Assembly: GCA_945865375.1 (NCBI GenBank)
Contig: CAMBEJ010000036.1
Location: 1 to 38,319, forward strand
Source: Akkermansia muciniphila
GTDB lineage: Bacteria; Verrucomicrobiota; Verrucomicrobiia; Limisphaerales; F1-80-MAGS106
Direction of reading: 5' to 3'
DNA length: 38,319 nt
Shown here: positions 27,804 through 34,950 of the stretch, piece after piece
Numbering within the stretch: the first letter of the stretch is position 1
Layout of the letters: each line of letters opens with the position of its first letter
Translations under genes and position numbers: made by a program
The notes under the pieces: model-generated
What the model saw: the letters and a program-made list of their open reading frames with translations, nothing else
Told to the model about the DNA's origin: nothing
Database searches by the model: none

Positions 27804-27849
27804 GCGACGCAGACAATAATCAGCTTTGCATCGGATGCAAGTCGGGCGC

Positions 27850-27915
27850 GACAAAATGGAGAAATTGGGGTTGCGCGTCTAGATCACGATTTCAATCGAT
27901 TTTACTGGGGTCTGA
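27850..27915 (+). repeat. TAATCG element, copy 4 (right half only)
   Basis: The sequence AAATTGGGGTTGCGCGTC...TTTTACTGGGGTCTGAAC matches the right flank of copy 2 in the same orientation. The hexamer arrays and left flank are absent. Together with the left half at 25705-25810 it would rebuild most of one element. Bases 27916-28026 hold nothing recognisable. Confidence 0.75.
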
Positions 27916-28026
27916 ACGTAGGCACGGTCGTATTGGGGAGGACCTTAGCAACGTGAAAAACCAAGAGGGTTGGGTTAGCGGTAAGTGTTTCACTCCGCGC
28001 GCCCTGAGCCGAAGCGACCCGCGCGA

Positions 28027-28385
28027 TCAGGTGCATGGCAGATCGAATGTCACCCGCAGGCCGTGGTCTCCGGAACCGGGCTGCAGCGTGAGCTCACCGC
28101 CGGCGATTTCGGCGGTGGAGCGGGCAATCGCCAGTCCGAGCCCCAACCCCTGCTGCTCCCGCCGACTGCGCTCAAACTGCTTGAAAGCGTTGACGCTCGC
28201 CCGCTGTTCCAACGTCATGCCAGGGCCCTGGTCGGCGATGTCGATCCGGTAGCGCGGACCCTCGAGGGTGCCTGTCACGGTCACGGACTGGCCCGGCTGC
28301 GAAAAACGCAGTGCGTTGTCCACGATTTCCCTCACCGCCGCAAGGAGATGCGCCTCGGCGAATTTCCCTACTTGAAAGTCCGACT
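28027..28385 (-). pseudogene. Histidine kinase C-terminal ATPase fragment
   Basis: About 115 residues of a HATPase_c domain are present and in frame. The N box is REIVDNALRFS, the G1 box DIADQGPGM, the F-box region FKQFERS and the G2 box GLGLGLAIA, ending DLPCT. The dimerisation/phosphoacceptor domain and sensor are absent. The homology begins right next to the vapB-type operator at 28392, so the 5' part was probably lost when the toxin-antitoxin module arrived. The frame can be extended to an ATG at 28416, but that part overlaps the antitoxin start and has no kinase similarity. Confidence 0.75.
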
Positions 28386-28391
28386 CAATTA

Positions 28392-28409
28392 CATTACCAT
28401 ATTGTAATG
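28392..28409 (+). promoter_or_regulatory. Palindromic operator over the AbrB-type antitoxin start
   Basis: CATTAC (28392-28397), six bases, then GTAATG (28404-28409) form a perfect inverted repeat whose right arm contains the antitoxin ATG. AbrB/MazE antitoxins bind palindromes at their own promoters, so autorepression is likely. Confidence 0.5.
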
Positions 28410-28667
28410 AAGGCAACCCTTACCAGCAAAGGCCAGATCACCATTCCCTTGACCATTCGCAACAAACTGCATCTCAAGTCGGGTGACGTTTTGGACTTCG
28501 ACGAATCCGCTCCTTTCCTAAAAGCCACCAAGAACATCTCCCCGCAGGCTTGGGATGAGTTTGGGCGGGAGGCCAATGATCCCTGGGCCGGGATGGACAT
28601 TTCCCAAGTGATGGATGAATTGCGCGGGCCGGTCGAGCTTCCACTCACAGCAAAAAACCGACCGTGA
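28407..28667 (+). CDS. AbrB/MazE/SpoVT-fold antitoxin
   Basis: The 86-residue protein opens with the swapped-hairpin DNA-binding domain (ATLTSKGQITIPLTIRNKL, then KSGDVLDF; residues 2-33). A C-terminal region follows that should wrap the toxin. The ATG at 28407 is chosen because the family motif begins at residue 2; upstream codons fall in the kinase remnant. The stop overlaps the toxin start (GTGA), so the two are coupled. Confidence 0.88.
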   Translation: MKATLTSKGQITIPLTIRNKLHLKSGDVLDFDESAPFLKATKNISPQAWDEFGREANDPWAGMDISQVMDELRGPVELPLTAKNRP

Positions 28668-29068
28668 TCGCCATGCGCACTGCCCTCGACAGCTCCGTCC
28701 TCATCCTGCTCTACCGTAAGCAAGCTGGCTGGGAACATTGGCGGAATCTGCTCCATGCGGCATCGCTAGAAGGCGCACTCATCGTCTCTCCCGTGGCCTT
28801 TGCGGAGTATTCTGTGGCCTACCCGACTCTCGAATCCGCTCGCGCCGACTTGGAGCGACTCCACATCTTCTACGAGCCGATTGAACCCGACTCCGCCTAT
28901 CTCGCCGGACAGATTTTCCTCCGCTACCGGCGCCAAGGCGGGCCCCGCCTGCACCTCATTCCCGACTTCCTTATCGCCGCCCACGCCACCCTCCAAGCGG
29001 ACCGGCTCGCCGCCCTTGATCGCGGCTACCTCCGCAACTATTTCCCGGCCCTCAAGCTCCTCGCCTGA
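28664..29068 (+). CDS. PIN-domain ribonuclease toxin (VapC-like), module 1
   Basis: The 134-residue PIN nuclease shows the acidic active-site residues: Asp in ALDSSVLI (about 8), Glu in AFAEYS (about 48), Asp in IPDFLIAAHA (about 100) and Asp in LAALDRGYLRNYFP (about 119). VapC toxins cleave tRNA or rRNA and are neutralised by the upstream antitoxin. The start is the GTG at 28664 overlapping the antitoxin stop; the ATG at 28673 is an alternative. The active site looks complete, so the toxin is probably functional. Confidence 0.88.
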   Translation: MIAMRTALDSSVLILLYRKQAGWEHWRNLLHAASLEGALIVSPVAFAEYSVAYPTLESARADLERLHIFYEPIEPDSAYLAGQIFLRYRRQGGPRLHLIPDFLIAAHATLQADRLAALDRGYLRNYFPALKLLA

Positions 29069-29155
29069 TCGCCAACGGCGCAACACTACCCTAGCGGCGG
29101 GGAAGAGTGAGGACTGAAAAATGAGGCAGAGAGGCCAAAACGATATGAAATACCC

Positions 29156-29184
29156 TTGCTCGGGATATTGTCGAGTCGTAGAGT
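29156..29184 (+). promoter_or_regulatory. Possible promoter of the second PIN module
   Basis: TTGCTC (29156-29161) and TAGAGT (29179-29184) are 17 bases apart and close to the start at 29193, implying a very short leader. A CTCG...CGAG inverted pair falls inside. This is weak evidence; bases 29069-29155 hold nothing else. Confidence 0.3.
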
Positions 29185-29192
29185 GAATCAGT

Positions 29193-29456
29193 ATGAGTCA
29201 ATTGACGATCCGGAATTTTGGAGCGGACTTTGAGAAGGTGCTTGGCGCTGTGGCCACGGAGCGAGGCTGGTCGCTCAATCGTGCGGCAGTGTTTCTGATG
29301 CGCAAGGGAGCGGGGCTGGAGGCGAAAGCCGGAGCCCAGCCGGTCGGGAATGCGTTGGACGAATTCATAGGATCCTGGTCCGTTGCAGAGTCGAAGGCTT
29401 TCGACAAACGCGTCGCGACGGTCTTCGAAACGGTGGACGCTGAGGTCTGGCAATGA
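29193..29456 (+). CDS. Antitoxin of the second PIN module
   Basis: The 87-residue protein has an N-terminal ribbon-helix-helix-like segment (LTIRNFGADFEKVLGAVATERGWSLNRAAVFLMRKGAG) and a C-terminal tail with WSVAESKAFDKRV and DAEVW, the kind that inserts into a PIN toxin groove. It overlaps the toxin start by ATGA. It differs clearly from the AbrB-type antitoxin of module 1. The exact family is uncertain. Confidence 0.8.
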   Translation: MSQLTIRNFGADFEKVLGAVATERGWSLNRAAVFLMRKGAGLEAKAGAQPVGNALDEFIGSWSVAESKAFDKRVATVFETVDAEVWQ

Positions 29457-29842
29457 AGCTCGTGCTGGATACCAACGCTTACTCCGCTCTCATGCGCGGC
29501 GATTCCGAAGCGGCAAGGATTGTGCGCGAAGCGGCTGAGATACTGCTGCCGGCCACTGTCATCGGAGAATTGCTCTTCGGCTTCTCAGGAGGGTCCCGGG
29601 CCGCCGACAATGAATTACGGCTCAAGAAAATGCTCGGCACATCTCGGGCGCGGTTCCTGCCAACCGACTTCGCTGTCTGCGAGCATGACGCGCGTATTGC
29701 CCAAACGCTGCGCAAAAAGGGAAGTCCGATCCCGACCAACGACCTCTGGATCGCCGCTCACACCGTGGCGGCGCGTGCTGTTCTACTGTCCGCTGATAAT
29801 CATTTCCGTGAGGTGACAGGCCTGAACTGGATGAAGTTTTGA
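29453..29842 (+). CDS. PIN-domain ribonuclease toxin (VapC-like), module 2
   Basis: The 129-residue PIN protein has all four acidic positions: Asp in LVLDTNAYSAL (about 6), Glu in VIGELLFGF (about 42), Asp in TNDLWIAAHTV (about 97) and Asp in LLSADNHFREV (about 115). The FG-rich GELLFGFSGGSR and the terminal FREVTGLNW are typical of the VapC branch paired with short RHH antitoxins. Translation is coupled to the antitoxin. Confidence 0.9.
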   Translation: MKLVLDTNAYSALMRGDSEAARIVREAAEILLPATVIGELLFGFSGGSRAADNELRLKKMLGTSRARFLPTDFAVCEHDARIAQTLRKKGSPIPTNDLWIAAHTVAARAVLLSADNHFREVTGLNWMKF

Positions 29843-29946
29843 GGCCGCATCAACGGCGACCAACGGGACAATCTATGGACTCGTGGAACTCGTCCCTCCG
29901 AGAAATTTTTCAAAAAGTCACGAAGGCTCATTGCGCCGAGCAATCG

Positions 29947-30033
29947 CCAATAACCAACAAGGAACGCCCAATCACCAAATGAACGCCCTGATTCCCTCCC
30001 CATGGAAATTGGATATTCCTTGTTGGCTATTGG
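29947..30033. repeat. Imperfect 26-bp inverted repeat
   Basis: Arms 29947-29972 and 30008-30033 share CCAATA-CCAACAAGGAA and the terminal CCAAT in inverted order, with 22 of 26 positions complementary. The 35-base spacer is non-coding. It probably belongs to a family of small hairpin repeats. The rest of 29843-30130 has no gene. Confidence 0.65.
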
Positions 30034-30130
30034 AAATTCATCTCACCCGAGCTCCCAACCTCAGCGGATTCAACGAGCAAACTCCCGATTTCGAGGCAGT
30101 CCAACTCGCCATTTTCTCCTCGTTTTACCC

Positions 30131-30289
30131 CCACAATTCCAGGGCTGATTCAAGAAAATAGCTGCCGCCCAGCCGGACGGGACGGAGCGCCGATTTCCAA
30201 TCGGCTTGGGAGCGCGACCGGCGGATCCGTGAAGCAAAGCCGGCTGGAAGCCGGCGCTCCGTTTTCTTGAATCAACCCTGCCACAATTC
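30131..30289. mobile_element. MITE-like element (30140-30280) with 19-bp TIRs and 9-bp target duplication
   Basis: Terminal inverted repeats of 19 bases (CAGGGYTGATTCAAGAAAA) at 30140-30158 and 30262-30280 differ at one position. Immediately outside both ends is the perfect direct repeat CCACAATTC (30131-30139 and 30281-30289), a 9-bp target-site duplication. The 141-bp interior is GC-rich, with GGAGCGCCG...CGGCGCTCCG complementary parts and two inner hairpins, and cannot encode a transposase. It must have been moved in trans. Confidence 0.88.
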
Positions 30290-30531
30290 TCAGGTCTGAG
30301 CTTTTGTTTTGCCTTTTTTCACGGATCCCATTGAACTGGTTGAGGAAACGATCGTTTTAGACGTTCTTCAGCATCTCAGAGCCCTCCGGGTCCATCCCAA
30401 ATCCGAATCCTTTGCATTCCACTCAAAACAGCGAAGAACCAGAACCATGCGGTTGAGATCAATCAATCCTGGTCCGGCGAGGCTCCGTCGAGCCCTCTCG
30501 TACGGACCAAGAAATTTTGCCCACAATTTTC

Positions 30532-30561
30532 TTGCTGAAAAGCGGGTGATCAGTCTATACA
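30532..30561 (+). promoter_or_regulatory. Promoter of the SRP RNA
   Basis: TTGCTG (30532-30537) and TATACA (30556-30561) are 18 bases apart, placing transcription start close to 30569, just before the RNA's 5' helix. The stretch 30290-30531 shows no gene. Confidence 0.5.
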
Positions 30562-30569
30562 AAACCCGA

Positions 30570-30670
30570 CTTTTGCCAGGGCCCATGGAATGCGGACTAA
30601 CGAACCCCGCCAGGGCAGGAATGCAGCAACGGTAGTCTGCTCCGCATCTGCCGTGGTAACCCTGGCATTT
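30570..30670 (+). ncRNA. ffs: Small signal recognition particle RNA (4.5S type)
   Basis: The 5' segment GCCAGGG (30575-30581) pairs with CCCTGGC (30660-30666), and inner helices CCATGG/CCGTGG and ATGCGGA/TCCGCAT follow. The apex holds the conserved Ffh-binding region (GAACCCCGCCAGGGCAGGAA...GCAGCAACGGTAG). The 3' end runs into a T-rich tract (30668-30679) that serves as terminator. Its position just upstream of dnaX matches Bacillus scr-dnaX and other bacteria. It forms the SRP with Ffh (not in this window). Confidence 0.93.
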
Positions 30671-30687
30671 TTTCTTTTTACTCGACC

Positions 30688-32583
30688 GTGTCTTACCAGG
30701 TCATCGCCCGCAAATACCGTCCGCAACGATTCGCTGAGGTTGTCGGCCAGGATCACGTCACCCAAACCCTGGCTAATGCCATCAGGCAGAATCGCATCGC
30801 CCACGCTTATCTCTTCGTGGGGCCTCGCGGCACGGGCAAGACCACGATGGCGCGCATCTTCGCCAAATGCCTCAATGCCTCAAACGGACCGACTGTGGAT
30901 TTTAGCGACGATGATGCCCGGTGCAAAGAGATCACCGAAGGCCGGGCTCTCGACGTTTTAGAGATTGACGGTGCCAGCAACCGGGGCATCGAAGAAGTGA
31001 GGGAACTTCGCGAAACCGTGAAATACGCCCCCGCGACTTCGCGGTTCAAGATCTATATCATCGACGAGGTTCACATGCTCACCAAGGAGGCGTTCAACGC
31101 TCTCCTGAAGACCCTCGAAGAACCCCCCGCGCATGTCAAATTCATGTTTGCCACGACGGAGGCGGAGAAGATCCTGCCCACGATTCTCTCGAGATGTCAG
31201 CGATTCGATCTGCGTCGCATCCCGACTAATCTCATCGTCAAGCACTTGGGACACATCGCGACCCAGGAATCAGTGACAGTCGAGGAAGGAGCCCTCTACG
31301 CCATCGCACGCGGTGCCGACGGGGGGATGCGCGATGCCGAATCCACCCTCGACCAGTTAATCAGTTTCTGCGGCGGAAAAATCATTGAAGCGGATGTCCT
31401 GGCCATGTTCGGACTCGCCGCGCGGGATCAAATCAACGATCTAGCGCGTTCCGTCGTCAATGGCCAGTTCTCCGAAAGCTTGAAGCTCCTGGACGAACTG
31501 GCGCGAGGCGGGAAAGACCTGGCAAGATTGCTCTCCGATTTGCTGGGCCATTTCCGCAACCTCCTTGTCTACAGAATCACACAGGGGGACAAAAGCCTGC
31601 TTGAGGTCTCCGAGGCCGAGGCCGAGTGTCTCGCTTCCGAATCCGCCAAAATCGAGACCCAGGCGGTTATTCAAGTGTTGGATGTCCTCACCGAGTCCGA
31701 AGGCCGACTCCGCGATGCCGCTTCGAAAAAAATCTTCTTGGAGATCACGCTCTTGAAAGCCATCCAGGCTAGAAAAGCGGTTTCAATCGATTCCGTGATG
31801 CAAAAACTGCAGCAGCTGCGGTCGGATGCCTCCGGCGTCAACCCCAGCCCAAGCGCCATCCCCGTCCCCATCCCGTTCAGCCAGCCAACTCCGGCGGATG
31901 CAGCCTCGCCGGCTCTCTCAGCGCCCAGCGCTCCGCCCCCTCTGCCCGGCAAGGAAAAGACTCTCGCCTCCGTCCCTTTTGCTTTGGTTGATTCGTCAGA
32001 CCCACCCCTGGAATCGCCCCGGACAGCTCCGAAGGCGCGACGTCCGCTTGAAGTCAGCGATCCTCCCCGCTCCGGCCCTCCCGGCAGCACCGTGGCGGAC
32101 GGAGATCTCAACGGGTTGTGGAACAATCTGCTCGACCAAGTTGGCAAGGCTAGTCCCTTCGCTAAAACCTATCTCATTGAAGCACACCCGGTTTCCCTCG
32201 TCAGGAATGTGCTGACCATCGGCCTGGATCCTGAGTTTGCGGACCATATGGCGCTCATGGACAACTCTAAAACCAGGACGCTGCTCCACACCAAGCTTCA
32301 GGAGGCCGGCGTCGGACAGGTCCAAGTCAAATTCATCATCAGCGAACGGCCCTCTGGCAAACCGGGGCGAGCGGCTCATCCACCCCACCCTCCTGACAAC
32401 GAAGCCCCGGCACTCAAATCAGCCTCGACTCCGGCACAACCCCCTGCCGCACTCAAGGGTCCTGTGGAAAAGCCCGCCGCAGCAAAACCTCTCGCTCTTG
32501 AGCATGACGATTTTAAGACCGATCCCCTGATCCGGCAAGCGCTGGAAATCTTCAGAGGTCAGATCATCGATGTGCGATCTTAA
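30688..32583 (+). CDS. dnaX: DNA polymerase III subunit gamma/tau
   Basis: The 631-residue clamp-loader ATPase starts at a GTG (MSYQVIARKYRPQRF). Domain I has Walker A GPRGTGKTT (about 45-53), Walker B IIDEVHML, sensor 1 region FMFATTEAEKI and the SRC finger LSRCQRFDLRR. Domain III ends near 365, followed by a Pro/Ala/Ser linker and a C-terminal tau-like domain. The zinc module looks degenerate: only Cys in KCLNASNG and Cys in DARCKEI remain where four Cys are normal. An A7 run at 31726-31732 (SKK) could allow slippage to an early stop. It heads dnaX-ybaB-recR. Confidence 0.95.
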   Translation: MSYQVIARKYRPQRFAEVVGQDHVTQTLANAIRQNRIAHAYLFVGPRGTGKTTMARIFAKCLNASNGPTVDFSDDDARCKEITEGRALDVLEIDGASNRGIEEVRELRETVKYAPATSRFKIYIIDEVHMLTKEAFNALLKTLEEPPAHVKFMFATTEAEKILPTILSRCQRFDLRRIPTNLIVKHLGHIATQESVTVEEGALYAIARGADGGMRDAESTLDQLISFCGGKIIEADVLAMFGLAARDQINDLARSVVNGQFSESLKLLDELARGGKDLARLLSDLLGHFRNLLVYRITQGDKSLLEVSEAEAECLASESAKIETQAVIQVLDVLTESEGRLRDAASKKIFLEITLLKAIQARKAVSIDSVMQKLQQLRSDASGVNPSPSAIPVPIPFSQPTPADAASPALSAPSAPPPLPGKEKTLASVPFALVDSSDPPLESPRTAPKARRPLEVSDPPRSGPPGSTVADGDLNGLWNNLLDQVGKASPFAKTYLIEAHPVSLVRNVLTIGLDPEFADHMALMDNSKTRTLLHTKLQEAGVGQVQVKFIISERPSGKPGRAAHPPHPPDNEAPALKSASTPAQPPAALKGPVEKPAAAKPLALEHDDFKTDPLIRQALEIFRGQIIDVRS

Positions 32584-32629
32584 GATCACAGTTCTTGAAC
32601 TCCGCAGTTAATCCCATCATAATCCCCCC

Positions 32630-32941
32630 ATGTCCAGCATTGGCAAACTCATGAAGCAAGCCGCGCGAATCCAGCGGCAAATGGAACAAGCGCAAACCGA
32701 TCTCGCGACCAAAACATTCGAGGCTACGAGCGGCGGCGGTGCCGTCACGGTCGTCGCTCGTGGCGATGGTACGCTCGCCACCGTAAAAATTGATCCTCAA
32801 GCGCTAAACCCAGCGGATGGTCAGCTTCTCGAAGACATGATCCTGGCCGCCGCAAACAGCGCCCTGGTTCAGGCGAAAGAAATCTCATCCACGGAGATGG
32901 ACAAAATCACCGGCGGACTTTCCATTCCTGGCCTGAGCTGA
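32630..32941 (+). CDS. ybaB: YbaB/EbfC family nucleoid-associated protein
   Basis: The 103-residue dimeric DNA-binding protein has the family pattern: MSSIGKLMKQAARIQRQMEQAQ helix, then FEATSGGGAVTVVARGDG, DPQALNPAD and LLEDMILAAANSAL. It lies between dnaX and recR, the conserved location in most bacteria. It probably shares the dnaX transcript (46-base gap). Confidence 0.95.
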   Translation: MSSIGKLMKQAARIQRQMEQAQTDLATKTFEATSGGGAVTVVARGDGTLATVKIDPQALNPADGQLLEDMILAAANSALVQAKEISSTEMDKITGGLSIPGLS

Positions 32942-33021
32942 GCGGCTGAAGGCTTCCGCAGCCCCCTCCAGCCTTCGCCTCTCAGAGCGCACCGCAAACG
33001 AAGTAGAATTGAACCCTTCGC

Positions 33022-33630
33022 ATGCTCACTCTTCCGGAGCCGATTCTGAACCTGGTTCTGGCGCTCAAAAAACTCCCCGGGATCGGACCTCGATCGGCCG
33101 AGCGCATCGCCCTTTTCCTAGCTCAAACGGAATCTCAAGAAGCTCGTCGGCTCGGGGACGCGATCGTGGCGGCTTGCGATCGTGTCAACGGGTGCGATGT
33201 GTGCGGTGCTCTCACCGAAAAACAGCCCTGCGCGCTCTGCGATAGTGCCTCTCGAGATCGCTCTTTGCTGTGTGTGGTCGAGCGTGCGGTGGATATTTTC
33301 GCTTTCGAAAAAGGCGGTTCATTCAAGGGTCTCTACCACGTTCTCGGAGGCAGGCTCTCACCCATCAACGGGATCGAACCCGGTGACCTGCGCATCCCCG
33401 AGTTGGTGCGGCGAACCCTTGATCCTGAGATTGGCGAAGTCATCGTCGCTCTCAGCATGGACGTGGAGGGCGACGCGACGGCGTTCTATCTCGCAAAACT
33501 CCTGGGGCGACCCGGCCTCCTCATCACGCGCCTTGCCCAAGGCCTACCCTCCGGCACAGGCATCGAGTTCACCGACCAACTCACCCTCAACAGAGCTCTC
33601 GAAGGGCGGCGCACATTACCGTCTCAATGA
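33022..33630 (+). CDS. recR: Recombination mediator RecR
   Basis: The 202-residue protein forms the RecFOR ring that loads RecA at gaps. It has the helix-hairpin-helix LKKLPGIGPRSAERIA (about 16-31), the four-cysteine zinc finger CDVCGALTEKQPCALC (about 58-73), and the Toprim domain (VVERAVDIFAFE, VIVALSMDVEGDATAFYL). Walker-like C-terminal residues (ITRLAQGLPSGTGIEFTD) are intact. The stop overlaps the start of the HAD gene (ATGA). Confidence 0.96.
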   Translation: MLTLPEPILNLVLALKKLPGIGPRSAERIALFLAQTESQEARRLGDAIVAACDRVNGCDVCGALTEKQPCALCDSASRDRSLLCVVERAVDIFAFEKGGSFKGLYHVLGGRLSPINGIEPGDLRIPELVRRTLDPEIGEVIVALSMDVEGDATAFYLAKLLGRPGLLITRLAQGLPSGTGIEFTDQLTLNRALEGRRTLPSQ

Positions 33631-34298
33631 GCTGTGGTTCAAATGAGATTATTTCGAACTCAATCGTGAAAACTCTACCACGCCCCAAAGCGGTCATTTT
33701 TGATCTGGGAAAAGTCCTCCTGGACTTCGATTACGGAATTGTGATCCGAGGCATCGCCAAACGATCCGTAATTTCCCTCGAGGACCTGCGCACCCTCATC
33801 GACCAGTCCCCGCTTCTCTACCGCTATGAAACCGGCCTGATGTCCACGCTCGAGTTTTACGAGGCTATCCGTACCGCCACGGGTTTCGAGGGCTCTCTCG
33901 ATGATTTCTCGGGCATTTTTGGGGACATATTCACCGAAATTGACCCCATGATCCGCCTCAATTTGAACCTGCGCCTGGCCGGCATCCCAACTTTTATCTT
34001 CTCAAACACCAACGAACTCGCCGTTCGTCATATTCGGTCCACCTATCCCTTCTTCAAGAATTTCAACGGATTTATCCTGTCTTACGAACACAAGTCGATG
34101 AAGCCAGCGGAGGCTATTTATGAAGCGGTCGAACAGGCAACCGGGTTGCAGGGTCACGCGCTGCTCTATATCGATGACCGCCTGGAAAACGTGGACGCGG
34201 GGGTCCGGCGGGGATGGCAGGTGATCCACCATTTGGCGGCCCATCAAACGATCGAGGAGGTTAGCAAGAGGCTGCTGATTGGACACGTCATGATGTAG
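33627..34298 (+). CDS. HAD-superfamily hydrolase (YihX-like)
   Basis: The 223-residue protein has HAD motif I VIFDLGKVLLDFD (nucleophile Asp about 26), where the usual second Asp is Gly, as in YihX- and epoxide-hydrolase-type HADs. Motif II is IFSNTNE, motif III the Lys in HKSMKPAEAIYE, and motif IV LLYIDDRLENVDA. A helical cap (about 40-105) is present. It is probably a small-molecule phosphatase with unknown substrate. It is coupled to recR; a GTG at 33666 would give a start closer to the family norm. The 3' end overlaps the convergent GNAT gene by 55 bases. Confidence 0.88.
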   Translation: MSCGSNEIISNSIVKTLPRPKAVIFDLGKVLLDFDYGIVIRGIAKRSVISLEDLRTLIDQSPLLYRYETGLMSTLEFYEAIRTATGFEGSLDDFSGIFGDIFTEIDPMIRLNLNLRLAGIPTFIFSNTNELAVRHIRSTYPFFKNFNGFILSYEHKSMKPAEAIYEAVEQATGLQGHALLYIDDRLENVDAGVRRGWQVIHHLAAHQTIEEVSKRLLIGHVMM

Positions 34299-34792
34299 TC
34301 ATCCATCACGAATCCTCCACCGATATCCACCACCACCTCCTCACGGATGGAAAACCCATATCGACAATAGGCAGTGAAGGCCTGCTGATTCTTCTTGTTC
34401 ACGGCGAGGATGATCGTCTGAAACGCGTTGGCGGCTCCCCAATCCGCCGCGTTTAGCAGGAGTTTCCGACCAAGCCCCGCGCCCTGGTTTTCAGGCAGGA
34501 TGTAGAGCTTATGGAGCTTCATCTCACCTGGCGCAGGACCGGAACCGAAGGCGCTAAAACCCACCGCATCGCCGCCTGCTTCAGCGAGTTCATAACAAAC
34601 ACCCCGACGCGTGATGTCCTCCAGGATAGCCGCAGGGGCATACATCCGCGCCAGCATGTACTCGATTTGTGTCAGACCGATAATCGAGGGGTAATGCACG
34701 GTCCAAATGCGGCGAGCCAATTCGATCACAGCGCCTACATCGCCTTCCCCTGCTCGGCGCAAAACCACATCGTGGAGATTTTTCTGGTTCAT
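34244..34792 (-). CDS. GNAT family N-acetyltransferase
   Basis: The 182-residue protein has the GNAT fold. The N-terminal beta-strand/helix carries VVLRRAGEGDVGAVIELARRIW, the core strand MKLHKLYILPE, the acetyl-CoA loop QGAGLGRKLL (about 110-119) and the C-terminal NKKNQQAFTAYCRYGF, where Asn and Tyr of the family lie. The substrate is unknown. The ATG at 34792 is preferred over a GTG at 34813. It runs against recR-HAD and overlaps the HAD 3' end, so the two transcripts are complementary there. Confidence 0.88.
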   Translation of the reverse strand: MNQKNLHDVVLRRAGEGDVGAVIELARRIWTVHYPSIIGLTQIEYMLARMYAPAAILEDITRRGVCYELAEAGGDAVGFSAFGSGPAPGEMKLHKLYILPENQGAGLGRKLLLNAADWGAANAFQTIILAVNKKNQQAFTAYCRYGFSIREEVVVDIGGGFVMDDYIMTCPISSLLLTSSIV

Positions 34793-34950
34793 CAGGTTGA
34801 ATCTTATTGCCACATTTCCAAGGGCCTATTAAACGCTAAAACATCGTCAACGTGCATCACAATAATCAAAAGTGATCTCCCGCTCGAAGGGCGCGGTGTG
34901 ACCGATTCTTTTGAGTTGGTTAATCTTCGCTTTTCAAGAGACTCAAGGTC

